Assembly (NCBI GenBank): GCA_050084985.1
Contig: JBITNC010000001.1
Coordinates: forward strand, 206,708,001-206,772,000
Reading direction: 5' to 3'
DNA: 64,000 nt
DNA from: Nageia nagi
Lineage: Eukaryota; Pinophyta
The first letter of the stretch is position 1. The number at the start of each line of letters is the position of its first letter. A program made the position numbers and the translations under genes. The notes beneath the pieces are model-generated. The model did no database searches, had not been told where the DNA came from, and worked only from the letters and a program-made list of their open reading frames with translations. Positions 34,260 through 47,339 of this stretch are shown here, piece after piece.

Positions 34260-35540
34260 AAGTAGTTTAGCAACAGACTTTAAGGCTAAATTATGCACTA
34301 CTAGTTTAGGGTCTATTTCAAGCATGTCCACATATGACCAGGAGAATACCTTTTCTCATTCTTTTAATAAGGTTATAATCTCTTCTTGTTCAGTCTTCGT
34401 GAGATTTTCTCCTAATTGAATTATTTTAGGATTTTAAGGGTCATTACTAATATTTATTTCTAAGACCTTTTCAGTAAGCATATGCAACCCTTCTTCTAAT
34501 TAATTCGGTACCGGTATCCAACCATTATCATTAATGCTATATTCTTCATCACATTCTTGAACTTGCTCATTTGTGCATACTTGATCTTTATAGGAATCAA
34601 ATATGTAATCTACATTTTTGAATTCGTGCACCAAAGGATTGGATGATATAAGAGAAAAATTGATGATTACTTCATCTGTAGAAGTATTGGCTATTATTTT
34701 AATTAAATTTTGATTTTTGTTAACCTCATCTATTTGTTCATTATTTTGATCTTCAATATCATTCTCTTTTATTATAACCATATTTACCGATGGTGTATCG
34801 AAACATGGACTGATTGATGATTCTACATTTCTATTTATTTTTTCTTATATATAATTTGGTGAGCATGAATAGTTCCAGAGTGGCTCAATATTATTTATGA
34901 AGAGCGCTTTGACTCCTTCTAAGACATCCATTTCATTTAACTATTCTTCTCTTATATCAACACTTTCTTGTACTATGGATTCTTTCTCTAAAATCTCTTC
35001 ATTATAATCCAAACTCTCTTCTTCTAATTTAATAAAGCTTTTATAATCATTTTGATAACCTAATCCCCTTTTATCAGTGGGATCTTGATATTGTAATTCA
35101 ATTATTTCTCATGGACCTGTTCATACCGACCCAATCCTCGTCCTTGCCAATTACATTTGTTAAAATAATTTAAGACAAATGTTCTTGAACAAGGTGATAA
35201 ATATTTCATATCATTATCAAAATTTCCTTCATAGGTTTGATTGGGTATTGTTGACACTGTATCTACTATTCCCGCATATATAAACATGGTCTGATTAGGT
35301 GCCTCTCCTAAAGGTACTATTTGTCCAATCACACTAGGTGATTCAAATGCTTTACCCACTTCTTGTAATGATGGTATATTAAATACCACATCATCTACAT
35401 CATATTCTACCATCCCTAAATCCCTTAATTTAACTTTTACCAGGTATGTATTGGATGAATCGTTATTAGATGTAGCATTCACTTGTTTTGATGAAGAAGC
35501 TCCATATTTTTCATCTAAAGTCTTAGCAACCTTTTCCCAA
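34260..35540 (-). pseudogene. Protease-RT linker of element E
   Basis: Polar, mostly acidic sequence in two frames (35482-35102 and 34781-34500), so at least one frameshift lies between. It ends with a segment before RT analogous to the linker of C, G and H, but the sequence is not alignable by eye. No domain recognised. A GRGLGRYEQ segment at about 35140 resembles the G-rich box found in other Tat linkers. Confidence 0.6.
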
Positions 35541-35544
35541 GCAT

Positions 35545-36060
35545 CTTTATCCTATATAGATATATCACTTTTTCCTTGCATAACTTTAGACTGATCCGTA
35601 TTTGTGTTCATTAATATGGTTGATAAGTTAGGAGATGGTAATGTTACTTTACTTGGATCAAAAATTAAATTACAATGTGAATAAGGATCTGGATCCTTAA
35701 ACACACAATGAACTTTGTCTTTGTAGATATATTTTAAACATCCATGGTAGGTTGATGGGACACATTGCATTTCTCTAATCCATGGGCATCCTAAAAGAAC
35801 GTTGTATTGTATAATGTTTCCTTCAATTATATGTAATAAAGTTTGCATAGTTTTAGCCCTACTGTAATTAGTAGCACGATTGATCCCAAAGTTGAACACA
35901 CTACATCATTAAACACCCTAATTTGTAAAGAAGGAGCTAAGATAAGCGAATATGACAAATTCAAGTTTTTATATGTAGCCTCTAAAATTATATTTATAGC
36001 TAAACCTTCATCTATCAGAATTATTTTAAACAATTTCCCATCCACTTTACCCATTATATG
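35545..36060 (-). pseudogene. Protease of element E
   Basis: ILIDEGLAINIIL (about 36020) is the active-site region: the Asp is kept, and Gly-Ser changed to Glu-Gly. YNVLLGCPWIREMQCVPSTYH (35810-35745) is the Tat end motif. The two halves are in different frames, overlapping at 35827-35899, so a small indel broke the protein. Confidence 0.85.
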
Positions 36061-36069
36061 TAAAGGTGG

Positions 36070-39000
36070 ATCAAGTCCGCCTTGTCCATCATTTTTTAAT
36101 TTTTCTTATTTGTAGAAGGTAGTACTAGGTTTTTGAGATATCTTCAAACTTTCAACTATTGAAATAAAATTATCAGGGTTACTAATATACACTTGAATGT
36201 CTTGTAGAATTTGATTCATAGCTTCCCTATAACTCCTAGACTATTGTAATAGCTCAAATAAAGTCATCTTAACTGGAGACATCTTTAATTATCGTTGAAG
36301 AGCACCCTTTACTAAAACCTTAGGTTATTATGGAGGAGGTATAGGTTGTATATTAATTGGATTTGATATCGATTGATTTTTTTGTAGGTTATCTTGTTTA
36401 TCTTGATATTTTTGTGCTCTTGTAGCTATACCAATCATGTGTATTGAATCATCTACAGTCCCTATAAATGGTGTATCCTTATCATTGCATGTATAGTTCA
36501 TTTGATTTGGGATAATCGCCACATTGTTAGCCTGATGTGAAGGTAAGGTATTTTGATATATCCCTAAATTTTGATTCAGAGGCACAACTAGATTATCCAC
36601 ATCTATTTTCCCACTATCTATCAAGTCTTGAATTTTATGCTATAAAGTTTGACATCTATTTGTCTTATGTCCCTTTTGTCTATGATAAGCACAAAATTCA
36701 TTCTCCCTATACCATTTTTTCCCTTTAGCATCTGGGTTCTCAGGCTTTATATCAGGTAATGTAATCATACCATTATCACATAATTTCTTAAGTATTTCAG
36801 ATAATGGTTCTAATAATGGGGTAAAATTTCTCTTAGGCTTAGGTTCTGCATTTTCTTCGATTTTTGAAGCTTGTCCAGAATCTTTCATCATAGCTATTTG
36901 ATTACTTTGTGGTTGTTTACTAGTGTTCTCATGTTGATTACCCTTCTTGTATTCCTTCTTCTTAAGTTTTAGTTCTCCATCTTGAATTTTAACTCTTTCT
37001 ATAACTACTTCCTGTGCAATAGCTTCTTCGAAAGTCTTATGTTGTTGAATTTGGAGAACACTAGCTATTGGTCTTAGACAACTTTGACTAAATAATTTAA
37101 CCAATTCCTCTTATGGTATTGTATAAGGCATACTAGTAAGTATAGCCCACCATCTTGAGATGTAATCTTGTATGGTTTCATCAGAAAATTGTTGTAATCT
37201 TGTAAGATCTGTAATGGAAGATTTTCCTTTAATATTGATTCTAAAATGTTCAAGAAATTGATCAGCCAATTGTTCGAATGTATATAGACTATGTATAGGT
37301 AAACCATTATACTAATCCAAAGCTTGACCTAAAAGCATCATAGGGAACATACGTAACATCAACGAGTCATCATTGGCTATCTGATAACTAGAAAATGTGA
37401 ACTTTCTCAAGTGTTCTTTGGGATCTTCTCTTCCTTTAAATGGTTCTATTTTAGGAAGTTCAAACCTATAAGGTAATTTCTTTTTCGGAACACTTGGATG
37501 AATAGGCTCATTACAAATGTTCTTATAATTTAACTTCTTAAGCCCTTGAACATTCATCTCTCAATTCATGAAATCCTTCAAAAAGTCTTCTAATTCCTTA
37601 TCAGTTCTTCGATCTTGAGTATGTCTATGATGTCTTCGAGTATTCAGATCCTTTTCTAAGATGGATCTTGACATGTGAGACTCATAGTCAGAAGGAAACT
37701 CCGATGTTGGTGGGGGCAATATTTTAAGAGGTGACTGATGTTGTAGACTAGGGATTTTAGGAGGTTCTTGGTATATACTTTTTCTATATAACTCTTTTCC
37801 TTTGTAATCAGGTTGTTTCATTTGCTTTTGAGTTTGTTCCACCCAACTTTTAATAGAATCTTGCTTTTGTTTATCATATAATCTTTGTAATTCTAGTTCT
37901 TTATCCCTCTTCTTTTGTAACAATATGGATACCTCTTTATCCCTTGCTTCTTGTCTATCTAAGTAAGGATCTCGATATCTCCGTATTTGACTTCCTTCAG
38001 GAGTTTCGGGTTTCTAATTTTTAATCCTTTGATATTCCTCCCACAGTCTTTGTTTTTCTTTCTCCATACGTAGATGTTTCTCCCTTTTGATTTTTTCTTT
38101 TTCTAATTCTTCAAGTTGTAATTCTCTTAAACGTAGTTGAATCTCATGCTCTTTATGAAGTCTTTTCTTTTCTTGTTCCAGGAATTCACTTCTCTCTTTA
38201 TTTATTTGTTCTTGTTCTATTAATTACTTTTTATCCCTAAAAAGTTTATCTTCCATTTCTTTTAATTTATCTTCTTATTCTTGAATTTTAAGGACTTCAT
38301 TACTTCTTCTATTTTCTTCCTTTAGGAGATATTGCATCTCTACGGCCCTTTTAATCTCATCGGCATATACTTTCATGAATCTTTGACCCATTTTTGTTGT
38401 ATATAATTGTCTTCATTCTTTTAGTTCTTCAAAAGGAGGTATCTCTTCTACTACAAATTTAGATGTCCTTGTATCTAATCTTCCCTTTGAAGAGTAAGAT
38501 TTTTCCATTTGCTTTATTAAAGGAGCTCTTTGAGATAAATTACTTGCAGGTATTGCTACTTCATTTTTTCCTAATTCGAGAGATTTACGAGAAAGAGGAA
38601 GTCCTTTTCTAATCAAAGAACTGACTATTCAACCATCTGGTAATTGATGAATGACTATATCATAGATAACTTTATATAGTTCAGTCTCTGGTACTGCTAT
38701 GGTTCCAGCCCGAGATCTATCCTCATCAATTTCTAAGTTATGATGCCTTTGATCTCATTTTTCTACATCTCCTGGTACACTAGAATATGTCTTAGGAATA
38801 TCTCTATGATTAGCTAGACGATGATGAATTTCAATTAACTCTTCATCTAACACTTGCATTCTAGACTTAGTAATATGATCCTCTATACCTTGTCTTTGCA
38901 ATTTAGATTGATCATAATCCCAATCTTTATCTTTACCTTCATAATGACCTACCTGTGAATCTGATTCATCTAAAAGAGGTGGCCTCCTAACCAAAGACTC

Positions 39001-39099
39001 TATCAAATCCATATTATCTGTATCTATTTCTTGTATTTCAAATGGGTGTTTTTGTATTTCCTTAGTGGCTATACTTCTAGTTTGAACCATTATAAACAA
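36070..39099 (-). pseudogene. gag of element E
   Basis: Starts MVQTRS at 39087 (a common start of plant gypsy polyproteins). The frame is largely constant to about 36330 with several stops and a local frame change at 37300-37075. Residues 150-500 form a long Lys/Glu/Arg/Gln-rich coiled-coil region (about 38420-37700). The capsid core has YRFELPKIEPFKGREDPKEH (about 37470) through LADQFLEHF (about 37255) and IQDYISRWW (about 37165). The zinc region reads CAYHRQKGHKTNRC, then IQDLIDSGKI (about 36700-36600). Gag of this size with a coiled-coil N-terminal half is longer than in C or H. Confidence 0.85.
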
Positions 39100-40880
39100 A
39101 CATCGTAAAAAGGGAACTTCATTTTTATCTTTTTATATTATGTTTTCGAGAAAACAATTTAATGCACAAACATCCTACATGCAAATTTACTTCTAACGAT
39201 GTGATTATCTTTTAACCTTTTCACATATTTTTAATATCTAAGTTAAATGAACGATATGAGTTATACATTTTTAGCTTTTTAATTTTCCTAATTTGTTTTG
39301 ACTAGTCAAGTGTTAAACAAGGTAGGTTGGGTAATTCTAAGTAATGTTTACAAGCTTCTATGGCTTTTGGCTTGGTTCTAGAAGAGTCTCCTTTTTTGAC
39401 TCCTACCTAAAGGAGAGTCACCTTGGTAGTCACCTCCAAGTGTAACTGGCTCTATGGCTTCAAGTGTGTTATGTCGGTGGGTACAAAGAAGTAAGAATTA
39501 ACGATTGGTAGTGACATCCAACTTGTTAACGTTCAATTATTCCTTTAAGGTCTTATGAAATGCAATTTAAACAAGTAAGATGCAATTATGCATACTACCC
39601 TCCTCGACATTCATGTCCATTCATTTATCTTATCTTAATGTGATGCAATCAAAGTTTATTTTAAGTGGACTTTGACCTTAATAAACCCCGTTGTTCTTTT
39701 TTAATTAAAATGTGATTCATTATCCAACCTCTTAATGATGTTCATTAACTCCTTCCAGCTGTGGAAGTTTTATATGTGATAAATTTCCTCTTCTTACTAG
39801 TCACATATCTCTTTGACCTCCAATGGAGTGGTAAGAGCAGACTTAGTAAAAAGCTATTAAATGTAGATAAATTAATTAAGTGAAGTTCAATTACTCCTCC
39901 AAGGGTCACCTCCCTTCGACCTCCAATGGAGTGGTAAGGGAAGACCTCTTCAAGAGTGTTAATGTGAAGTAAATTTCCAAATAAAATGTGCATAAATTTT
40001 ACCTCTTTCACTTAACTTATTTCTGATCACTTAAGATCGCTCGAAGCGCAAAAGTGAGAGCATACTTTGTTAAGTGAAAGTACTTAGTGTATTCGAATCC
40101 ACCCAATTTATTAACCTTTTAATGTGATTTGTACTATCCAAAACCCCGATTTATTTTCCTTAAGTTCATTCCAAATTAGATGTGATTCATTTACCTCTTC
40201 CAATTATGGAAGTATTATGTGTAGTAAATTGCCTCCTCTTACTAGTAAGAGGTCATTATGTGTAGATAAATTAACCCAATTAATGATAGTGTGAGTGTGA
40301 AGGAAAATAAAAGTTAATTACTCCTTCTTATCAAGTCTATTCTGGTCACCTTAGATCACACGAAGTGCAAAGGGAGAGCATAAGTAGACAAGATAAAAAG
40401 TATTAATGTGTACGTACCCTTCACCCAAAGCATGGAAATAAATACATAAATTCATACATAAAGTAAATTAATAAAAGATATGCATTTAACCTTTTCTACC
40501 CATTCTTATATGCACTCTAGGCAAAGGAATCACATTCAAAAATATTTTTCCATAACATAATTTTATTTTACTTTTTCAGAAATAGCAAAAAGAGATAAAA
40601 TGACCTGGATATGAGTCACCAATGTTTATACAGAGAATGCTGGCATTTAGTTACAATCGCCAGCGTTCAATTACAATCATTAGCATTTAGTCTGGATTAA
40701 TTGCAAAACACTGGCATTCCTACTAAGTCATCGGTGTTCGATTTCGATCGTTGGCATTTCTGCAACAAATTCTTGAAAAAGCATAGAACCTGAAATTTGA
40801 AGTTAGTGTACGAAAAAATCCAAAAAAACTAGAGAATAGAAAGGTAGAATCATAAGCAAAAAATCTCCCTCTCACTAATG
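39100..40880 (-). repeat. Repeat-rich 5' leader of element E
   Basis: Noncoding leader of about 1.8 kb. Two related units of roughly 440 bp (about 39560-40010 and 40010-40450) share blocks such as a TTCCA-(n)-TGGAAG segment and a GCGCAAAAGTGAGAGCAT / GTGCAAAGGGAGAGCAT block. Two copies of a hairpin word CTCCAATGGAG lie at 39824 and 39922. Copies of the CpG-rich motif are at 40615-40760. Element F has the same leader on the plus strand (62888-64000). Confidence 0.75.
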
Positions 40881-40881
40881 G

Positions 40882-40906
40882 AGGGGCCCTCCTTCTAGCA
40901 CTAGAA
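40882..40906 (-). other. Primer binding site region of element E
   Basis: On the minus strand CTAGAAGGAGGGCCCC follows the 5' LTR within about 10 bases. The same word follows the LTR of F (62871-62886), so it is conserved where the PBS must be. I do not assign the tRNA. Confidence 0.65.
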
Positions 40907-41752
40907 TGTTGTAATGAAAATTGAGCTAGAATATAGAATAACATAAAATAAAAATTATTCTTCAATCTTCATTGAACCTCAAATTACATAACATAGATAG
41001 ACATGTTGTAATTGCAAAATGATATTCAATCTTAGTTCAAACTACAATTGGCCCTTAGAAGGGACTTTTACAAATGTTATGTGCCAAAATAAGAGTATTA
41101 GATCTCCATTGTTTTTGGGTTGCTTACTTCTTTCCTTGATATGAACCTATAAATCCTACACACATGCAAAAGACAATAATATCAAAGCATCTATGTATAA
41201 CATTGTATTAAAATGAAACTAGCATAAAACAATAAAAGGAATAAGTTTACAAGATTTTGGCAGCATTACCCTACTTCAAAAATGGGTTCAATTGGGGTCT
41301 CAAATATTGATCACCATTTGCTTTGTATTAACCTGTATTTATAGATTTTTCATGTGAGACGTTCCAAGGTTGGAAAGGGGAAGTGAAGAGCCACTGTAAG
41401 TCATAACTGACCCCTTCTATCCACCTCATCTTGGAAGATGAAGCATTCCAACTTCCTTTTTTGATTTTTTGTTCAGCTGTTGCAGAGTCATCGGTGTTTG
41501 TACATCGAACATCGACGATCGCCTCAAAATGCTAGCATTTTATATGGAACATCGGTGACTGGTTAACTATATTAAAATGACTACCTAACAGTCAAATTTT
41601 ATCAAAAAGAGGCCATGTGACCATTCATTTTGCATGCACTCAATGAGAGTTATCCAATAATAGGGTTTCTAAACCTATTTTATGTTGTCACACCGAGTTA
41701 TGATTATTCTAATGTTTACTTGGTTAAAGAGGGACATTTTTAGGTGTCTACA
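40907..41752 (-). repeat. 5' LTR of element E
   Basis: 846 bp, minus strand TGTAGACACC to TACAACA. Twelve of about 707 positions outside the module 41471-41609, and 24 of about 139 inside it, differ from the 3' LTR. Confidence 0.95.
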
Positions 41753-41757
41753 ATGTA

Positions 41758-44640
41758 TGATAGAATTCATTGATTAAATTTTATGAAATAGTTGATGATA
41801 GTAGCCTTGCTTCTTTTGAAAAGACATACTACCTAGTTTATTTAATACATTCATTTGATAGTTGGCACTTTTACTTTTTAAAAAGGGTATTGTTATATAC
41901 TAATTATGTAAAAAATTGTTGAGAAAGGTTTTAATACAAAAATTATTGAATTATCACTCTCTTATATAGTTGATTTGACAATTCCTCTATCGCATATTCT
42001 CCTGGATTTATTCACTAATATTTTGAGTTTCCCCCTTAGAGTTTCATAAATGATTCTTTATAGACCTACATGCCCATGGAAAAGTCCATAGGTCTACACA
42101 TTCATTAGCTTATGATTAATTAAAATATGGGCAAATGTTATTAGGATATGAATAATTTATTTTCAATAAATATTGTCCCCTACAAATTGCATAAGATTAT
42201 GAAGGCACTTTCAGCCTTAATTCCCAAAAATAATCCTTTTCAACTACTCTTTAATTATCTTCCATTTTTATATCATGATTCTGAAGGAGGGATGTTGATA
42301 AAAATTTAGAGTTTTATGTTTTATTTATGTACTCATTTGAAATGTTCATCCTTTACATATTTTATCACATAGTTGTTAAAAATTTCCCTAGTTTGTATTT
42401 ATTTTATGTGTTTCACCTTCTTAGATCTTGAAATATTTTTTTCTAAAGACTTTAGTAAGGTGTATGCTAAAAATAATGTGCAATGTTGGTTGTGCTTGTT
42501 CATGGTTTTTACCTATGCTCACATCCATAGATCTCTATTAGCATTTGCACCATCACATAAATTCCATGCTTTGCCTCTTTTACTTTGTATATATGTGGAA
42601 TTAGACCTCTATATTTTACTTTTCCATGAAACAAAACCTTTTTATTTTCTCTAAGAATTCACACTAGAGTAAAACTTGTTAAAATTGTAGAGTTTGATTT
42701 TGAAAAATCCATGACTTTAAAGCAATTGTATCTCATTTGGGCCTTTAATAACAACCAATTTGATGTTAATTGCAAAGTCTTTTTGGGAATTTATTTATTG
42801 TAAGTGCCTATCAAAGAAAGTGTATATATTTTGAGTAAAACTTTGTGTTTGATGTAACTCTATTCTCTTCTTTCAACATGAAGAAAATAATGTGAACTCT
42901 CAGAATGAGTCATCAACATCCTAGATCTGACTCATATTTTGTATATGCATAGACAATATCAAAGGCATCGTAAGTCTATTTAAAAAAAAAAATATATATG
43001 TAGATTATAATACTCACATCCATAAATCTTAACATTAAAATACATTTTTTCATCATACCATACAAAGGATGATAAGGAAGTCCAAAGTATGATTAAACTC
43101 CATCATTTCTTACCTTGCAGAGTGAACCCTTGCGTGATCTCCATGCTATCTCCATATGTCATGTGGATTTTTCCTTTATTTTAATCTAATGATGCCTTCA
43201 CCTTTTTATACATTGAGTATAAATAATGATGATCATAATAATGTTGTAAGATGTTGCTTCTTTTGATGTTGAACCATTAGATATTAGCATATAGTGAAGA
43301 GTTAAAAAAAGTAAATCATGATTTTATGTTGTTATTAACTTTAATATAATATTATGATTATATGGAGACATATACTCCATAGAATATAAAATAAAATCCA
43401 AAATATTATTTTATAGGATGATAAATTCTTATGACATTAGAATAATGATTGGTAATAATTGATTATTACTCATACATTGCCAAGGAAATGAGAAATTTCT
43501 CATGAGGTAAAATAGATGTTTACTTTGGTAAATCATATTGCATATCAAAGGGTCATAAATGAAACTAAGGGATGTCCTAATCCTCCTCCTCCCTAGTACT
43601 CAATCCAACCACCAAGTTCCAAGGTAATGATCGATGTTTAATGCTTGTAGTTGAAGAATGATGGAGATACTCGATGCTCATTGTTTAAAGATCAATGGAT
43701 GTGTTTCCACAACAAGCCATAGAATAATCACTAAATAACAATCTTATACTTAATTTTTACTACAAGATGATGATGATGAGTTATCAAATTCATTAAAGTG
43801 TATTAGCCTTATAGTGTATTAATGTATTGTAATAATTTTATGGAAGCTATGTCATTATCATATATTTTGAAAAATGAAATTTTGAGATGTATTAAAGCTT
43901 CTTATAATTTATTATTAACTTATAAATGCTTAATAAGGATTATGTTGTATGAATCTCTTGTTAGTATACTAAATGATAAATCAAGGGTAGATGAATTTGC
44001 TATCTCTTATTACATGTTAAGTTTTATGTTTTGATAAATAGGAGTAAGAATTAATACTTGTTAAATGTAGTTATAAGTGAATTAGGTTTTTAATCTTGAT
44101 AAATCCAAAATTATCCCAATAATTAGAATTAACCCTAAACTAGAATTAAGGTTTCAAATGACAATGTATGAGCATTTGGGATATCTTAGGGACCCTTAGA
44201 ATCAAGTTGGATATAAGTGGGACCCCATGAGATAAATGGCATCATTCAGGATTCTTTTTGGATGAATGTAAGAAATACAATGAAGAACCTTTGCCAAGTA
44301 AAACTACCTTGCTAGATGATAAATAAATAAAATATTCTTTATGTGGGACCACTTAGTGCCACATTACTTTTATAACAATAGTGGTAAGATTCTCCCTAAC
44401 AAATTATTACTTTATGTATTCAAGAGATCTTTTAAAAACTAGCTCTATATATGTAATACAATGTGTATGGGATAAACAAGAAAATATATGACTTCCTACA
44501 TAAGCTATAACTAAGAATTTGAGGTACTCCTTGTGGGCAAGAATGAATGGCATTAAACTTTAGAATATGTCTTGTATCCATTGTTGAAGACATTAGTTTA
44601 TGGTCAATAGGACATAGGTGGTTCTTCTTATCAAACATTT
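41758..44640. other. Unassigned sequence right of element E
   Basis: No recognisable gene or element on either strand. It was contiguous with 24104 before E inserted. Short open frames at 42373-42654 and 43822-44034 have no recognisable content and look random. Confidence 0.4.
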
Positions 44641-45320
44641 AAAAATAGATTAGACTAAATGACCACTTGAGGATATTTTTTAATATCCATGACTCCCCAA
44701 GTTATGGGCATGGGGATGCTAAACCACATGGTGGGACTAGTCAATAATTATGGATAGGTTAGTACTCATATCCTTTGATAGGTGAATCAAGTGGGGATAG
44801 CAATAAAAAAAATTACTATTATTAGGTGAGGGTAATTAGTAGTCATATCACTTGTAGTTAGCAGATAGGGATATGATTATTGTTCCATAGGTTATGCTAC
44901 TCACTCATAAGAAATATTATGTAGGACAAGTTAACTGGTCCTATGATATGGAGAGTTATCATCAAGAGATGATGACTAACTTAGTGGAAGTGTGATCTCT
45001 CAGGTGATATGGGCCTCAAGTAGAAAACCACTACATCATAATCAAAAAGCATATTGCACATGGGATGTGGAATAGGAATGGTGAGGTTACTTTTGAGGAA
45101 TATTTTGAATAAGGTGAGTGTTGATAAGTAAACACTAAAAACATTTATCAAGGTTGGTTACCCTAGGTTCTTGGCTAATCTTACCATGTGAGTGTTGAGC
45201 TAGCTAGCAGCATGTCAAACTTGTGTGGGATCACCTAGTTCATTCCTAGATCATTTGAGTGTTATAAAACAAAATTAGGGCTTTGGTTGATGATAATTAG
45301 TGGATGTGTTACACCATTCA
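44641..45320 (+). pseudogene. Coding-like fragment S1, inverted copy of S2
   Basis: From 44857 to 45320 the plus strand aligns with the minus strand of 54217-53757. Both translate to a similar product with segments such as SYDMESYHQEMMTNLV, MWNRNGEVTFE and GYP-FLAN. At the far end it meets LINE ORF1 (45320). In the other copy the fragment runs straight into a Tat protease, so it probably belongs to a Tat relative. Bases 44641-44856 may continue the same unit. The function is not recognised. Confidence 0.55.
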
Positions 45321-46050
45321 TTTTCCATATGTCATATGTATTACATGTAGCACAAATTGTTGGGGGTATGTTGAATGATATCTCTTGGTTATGTTCCCCT
45401 ATTTTATTTTTTAGATAGATATTCATCTTCATGAGCTTTAAAATATCTATATTGGCATAATATCTTGCCATTTGATAGGTCTATCTAGATCTTGTATTCT
45501 CTTCCATGCATATGTATTCCCCCATTGTTGAGGTAATACAAATAATAGTTTCTTCAAACCAAAAATTAGTAGGAAGGTATGGTAGTGATATCCACATTAA
45601 GATTTTTAAAAAGGATTCATTTTGAGGCCTAAATACTTCATACCATTTCTTTAAGTGTAGTTTGCTTTTCCCAAACCACCAAAGCCCTTTTTCTATTACC
45701 AAGTAGAGATATTCCTCTAGATTGAAGTTGAATGTTAGGAAGTCTTTTTGAAATATTTCCATTTCCACCTCCCCTTTGAGTCTCCACACTATTTTGATCC
45801 ATCTCTATACTTTTTTGAGTATCATCCTTGTTCCCATGAACTTTCCAATGAGGGTATTTTTTTTAGATTCAATAATCTTATCATAAGTAGCATATGATAT
45901 TATTATTCTTAACCTACCTTTATCAAAATCCACTTTCTACACCTCGATCAATATGCCTAGTTGGATTCCCTTTCATATATTCCTTTTAAGTACTTGGGAA
46001 AAGGATGATGAGGCATAGGGACCCCCCTCCATTGAGTGTGTCCATTTTGG
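45320..46050 (-). pseudogene. LINE ORF1 N-terminal region (DUF4283-like)
   Basis: The start MDTLNGGGS is near 46044. After a broken stretch, TLIGKFMGTRM is followed by a long good frame (45789-45481): EGKLHLKKW-like SKLHLKKWYEVFRPQNES, then WISLPYLPTNFWFEETI and MGEYICMEE. These match the conserved N-terminal domain of plant LINE ORF1 proteins (W-F----L-L--W-P-F, V-L--LP-E-W). A final CATCNTY begins the zinc knuckle at about 45345. It breaks off there against fragment S1. Confidence 0.8.
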
Positions 46051-47330
46051 ATTAAAAAAAATTTCACATGTAGATTAAGATATACCTATGAAGCCTTTTG
46101 TTTGACTACTTCAATCCTTCTACATTACCTACAATGCCTACCTACAACATTTTTTGCTCCTCCTCCTAGTGGTGCTCAAAACCCTTCCTACTCAAAATGT
46201 TTTATTATCTATTGTATATTTAATTGTATATTGTAGATATTTTATTTAATTATGTTTATTCATATATTTGAATAATTTAGGGTCTACACTCATGGTTTTA
46301 ATGCCTTAAAACTTATGGAATTAGATCATACACAAAGTATAACATGTAATAGAATCTTATACCATGATAAATCCTTAAATAGGTGGCATCTAAAGACACC
46401 ATAAATGTAGTGTAATTGATGTATAGATAACCACCTATTAGAGATATTTGATGGGGGTTATTATGTTGTCACCTCCTTTAATACCTAGAAGGATAAAAGA
46501 GAGAGTGAGAGCTGAATTTGAAATAATAATAATAATTTTAATAGAATTATATAATACTAATTAATATTAATGATATTCTCAATATAATTCTATATACAAA
46601 CATGATTAAGAGATATTAGCTTTGATTAGCACATGTTTAGCATTTAATTAGCACATTAGTCTTGATACTATATATATTTGAATAATTTAAATAATATATA
46701 GTGTAAATTATTTAAACATGATTTATTAATGACTAATAATTAATCATCTACACATACATAAGTAGTTATTAATTGCCACTATAGGGAGTCAACTTTTAGA
46801 TATGGGATCATAAGTGATATATGGATAAATTCTTATAAAAAGATTTAAGGGTAGTTATAAATTATCATAAAAGGTCCTTTTTGGTCTAGTAATAATGTTA
46901 ATATTGATAACTTCATTAATAATATTGATAATATTTTTGGTGGTTTTTATGGAACCAATAACTATTGTTTAGGTTTTGAAAGGTCCCCAATACCTTTTAC
47001 ATTGAAAGTGGTTTCAAAATATTCCCTCAACCTCCCTAGGGCACAAATAAACTAGAAAGTCCCTCAACTCAAGGAGGGCATGAACAATTCAAAACCTAGA
47101 AGTATTAGCCCTTTTTCAAAGTATTATATATATCTTAAAATATATATTGATGACCTTGCACATTTTTCAAACTATTTCAAATCCCTAAGGAGATTTGAGT
47201 TTTTACAACTCCTCATTTAGATGGAGCTTGTATTTAAGCCTTGAAAGTTTTATTTCTAGCCTTCAAACCCAAAAATTTGGACAAATGCAAAGATAAGCTA
47301 AGAAAAACCCAATTATTGCTTGCTTGAGTT
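46051..47330. other. AT-rich sequence without recognised gene
   Basis: Nothing recognisable. It contains a run of simple AT-rich sequence (46520-46750) and no frame of note. Confidence 0.4.
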
Positions 47331-47339
47331 GAGTAAATT

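Larger units (their letters stand above)
24110..41752 (-). mobile_element. Giant Tat-type LTR retrotransposon E with antisense gene
   Basis: A 17.6-kb element on the minus strand. The LTRs at 24110-24955 and 40907-41752 are both 846 bp, and perfect ATGTA duplications lie at 24105-24109 and 41753-41757. It has a PBS, a repeat-rich 1.8-kb leader, gag with a coiled-coil section, protease, RT with YVDD, RNase H, archaeal-type RNase H and integrase. Beyond pol it carries 6.2 kb containing an unidentified sense ORF and, on the plus strand, a PMD-like gene. The dual RNase H puts it in the Tat lineage, where large size and extra ORFs are known (Ogre-like elements). Hand alignment of the LTRs gives 36 differences, about 33 of them transitions. 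Confidence 0.93.

Noticed and set aside
39745-40011. Minus-strand open frame of 88 codons in E's leader
   Set aside because: Falls in the repeated noncoding leader; the equivalent part of F has no matching frame.
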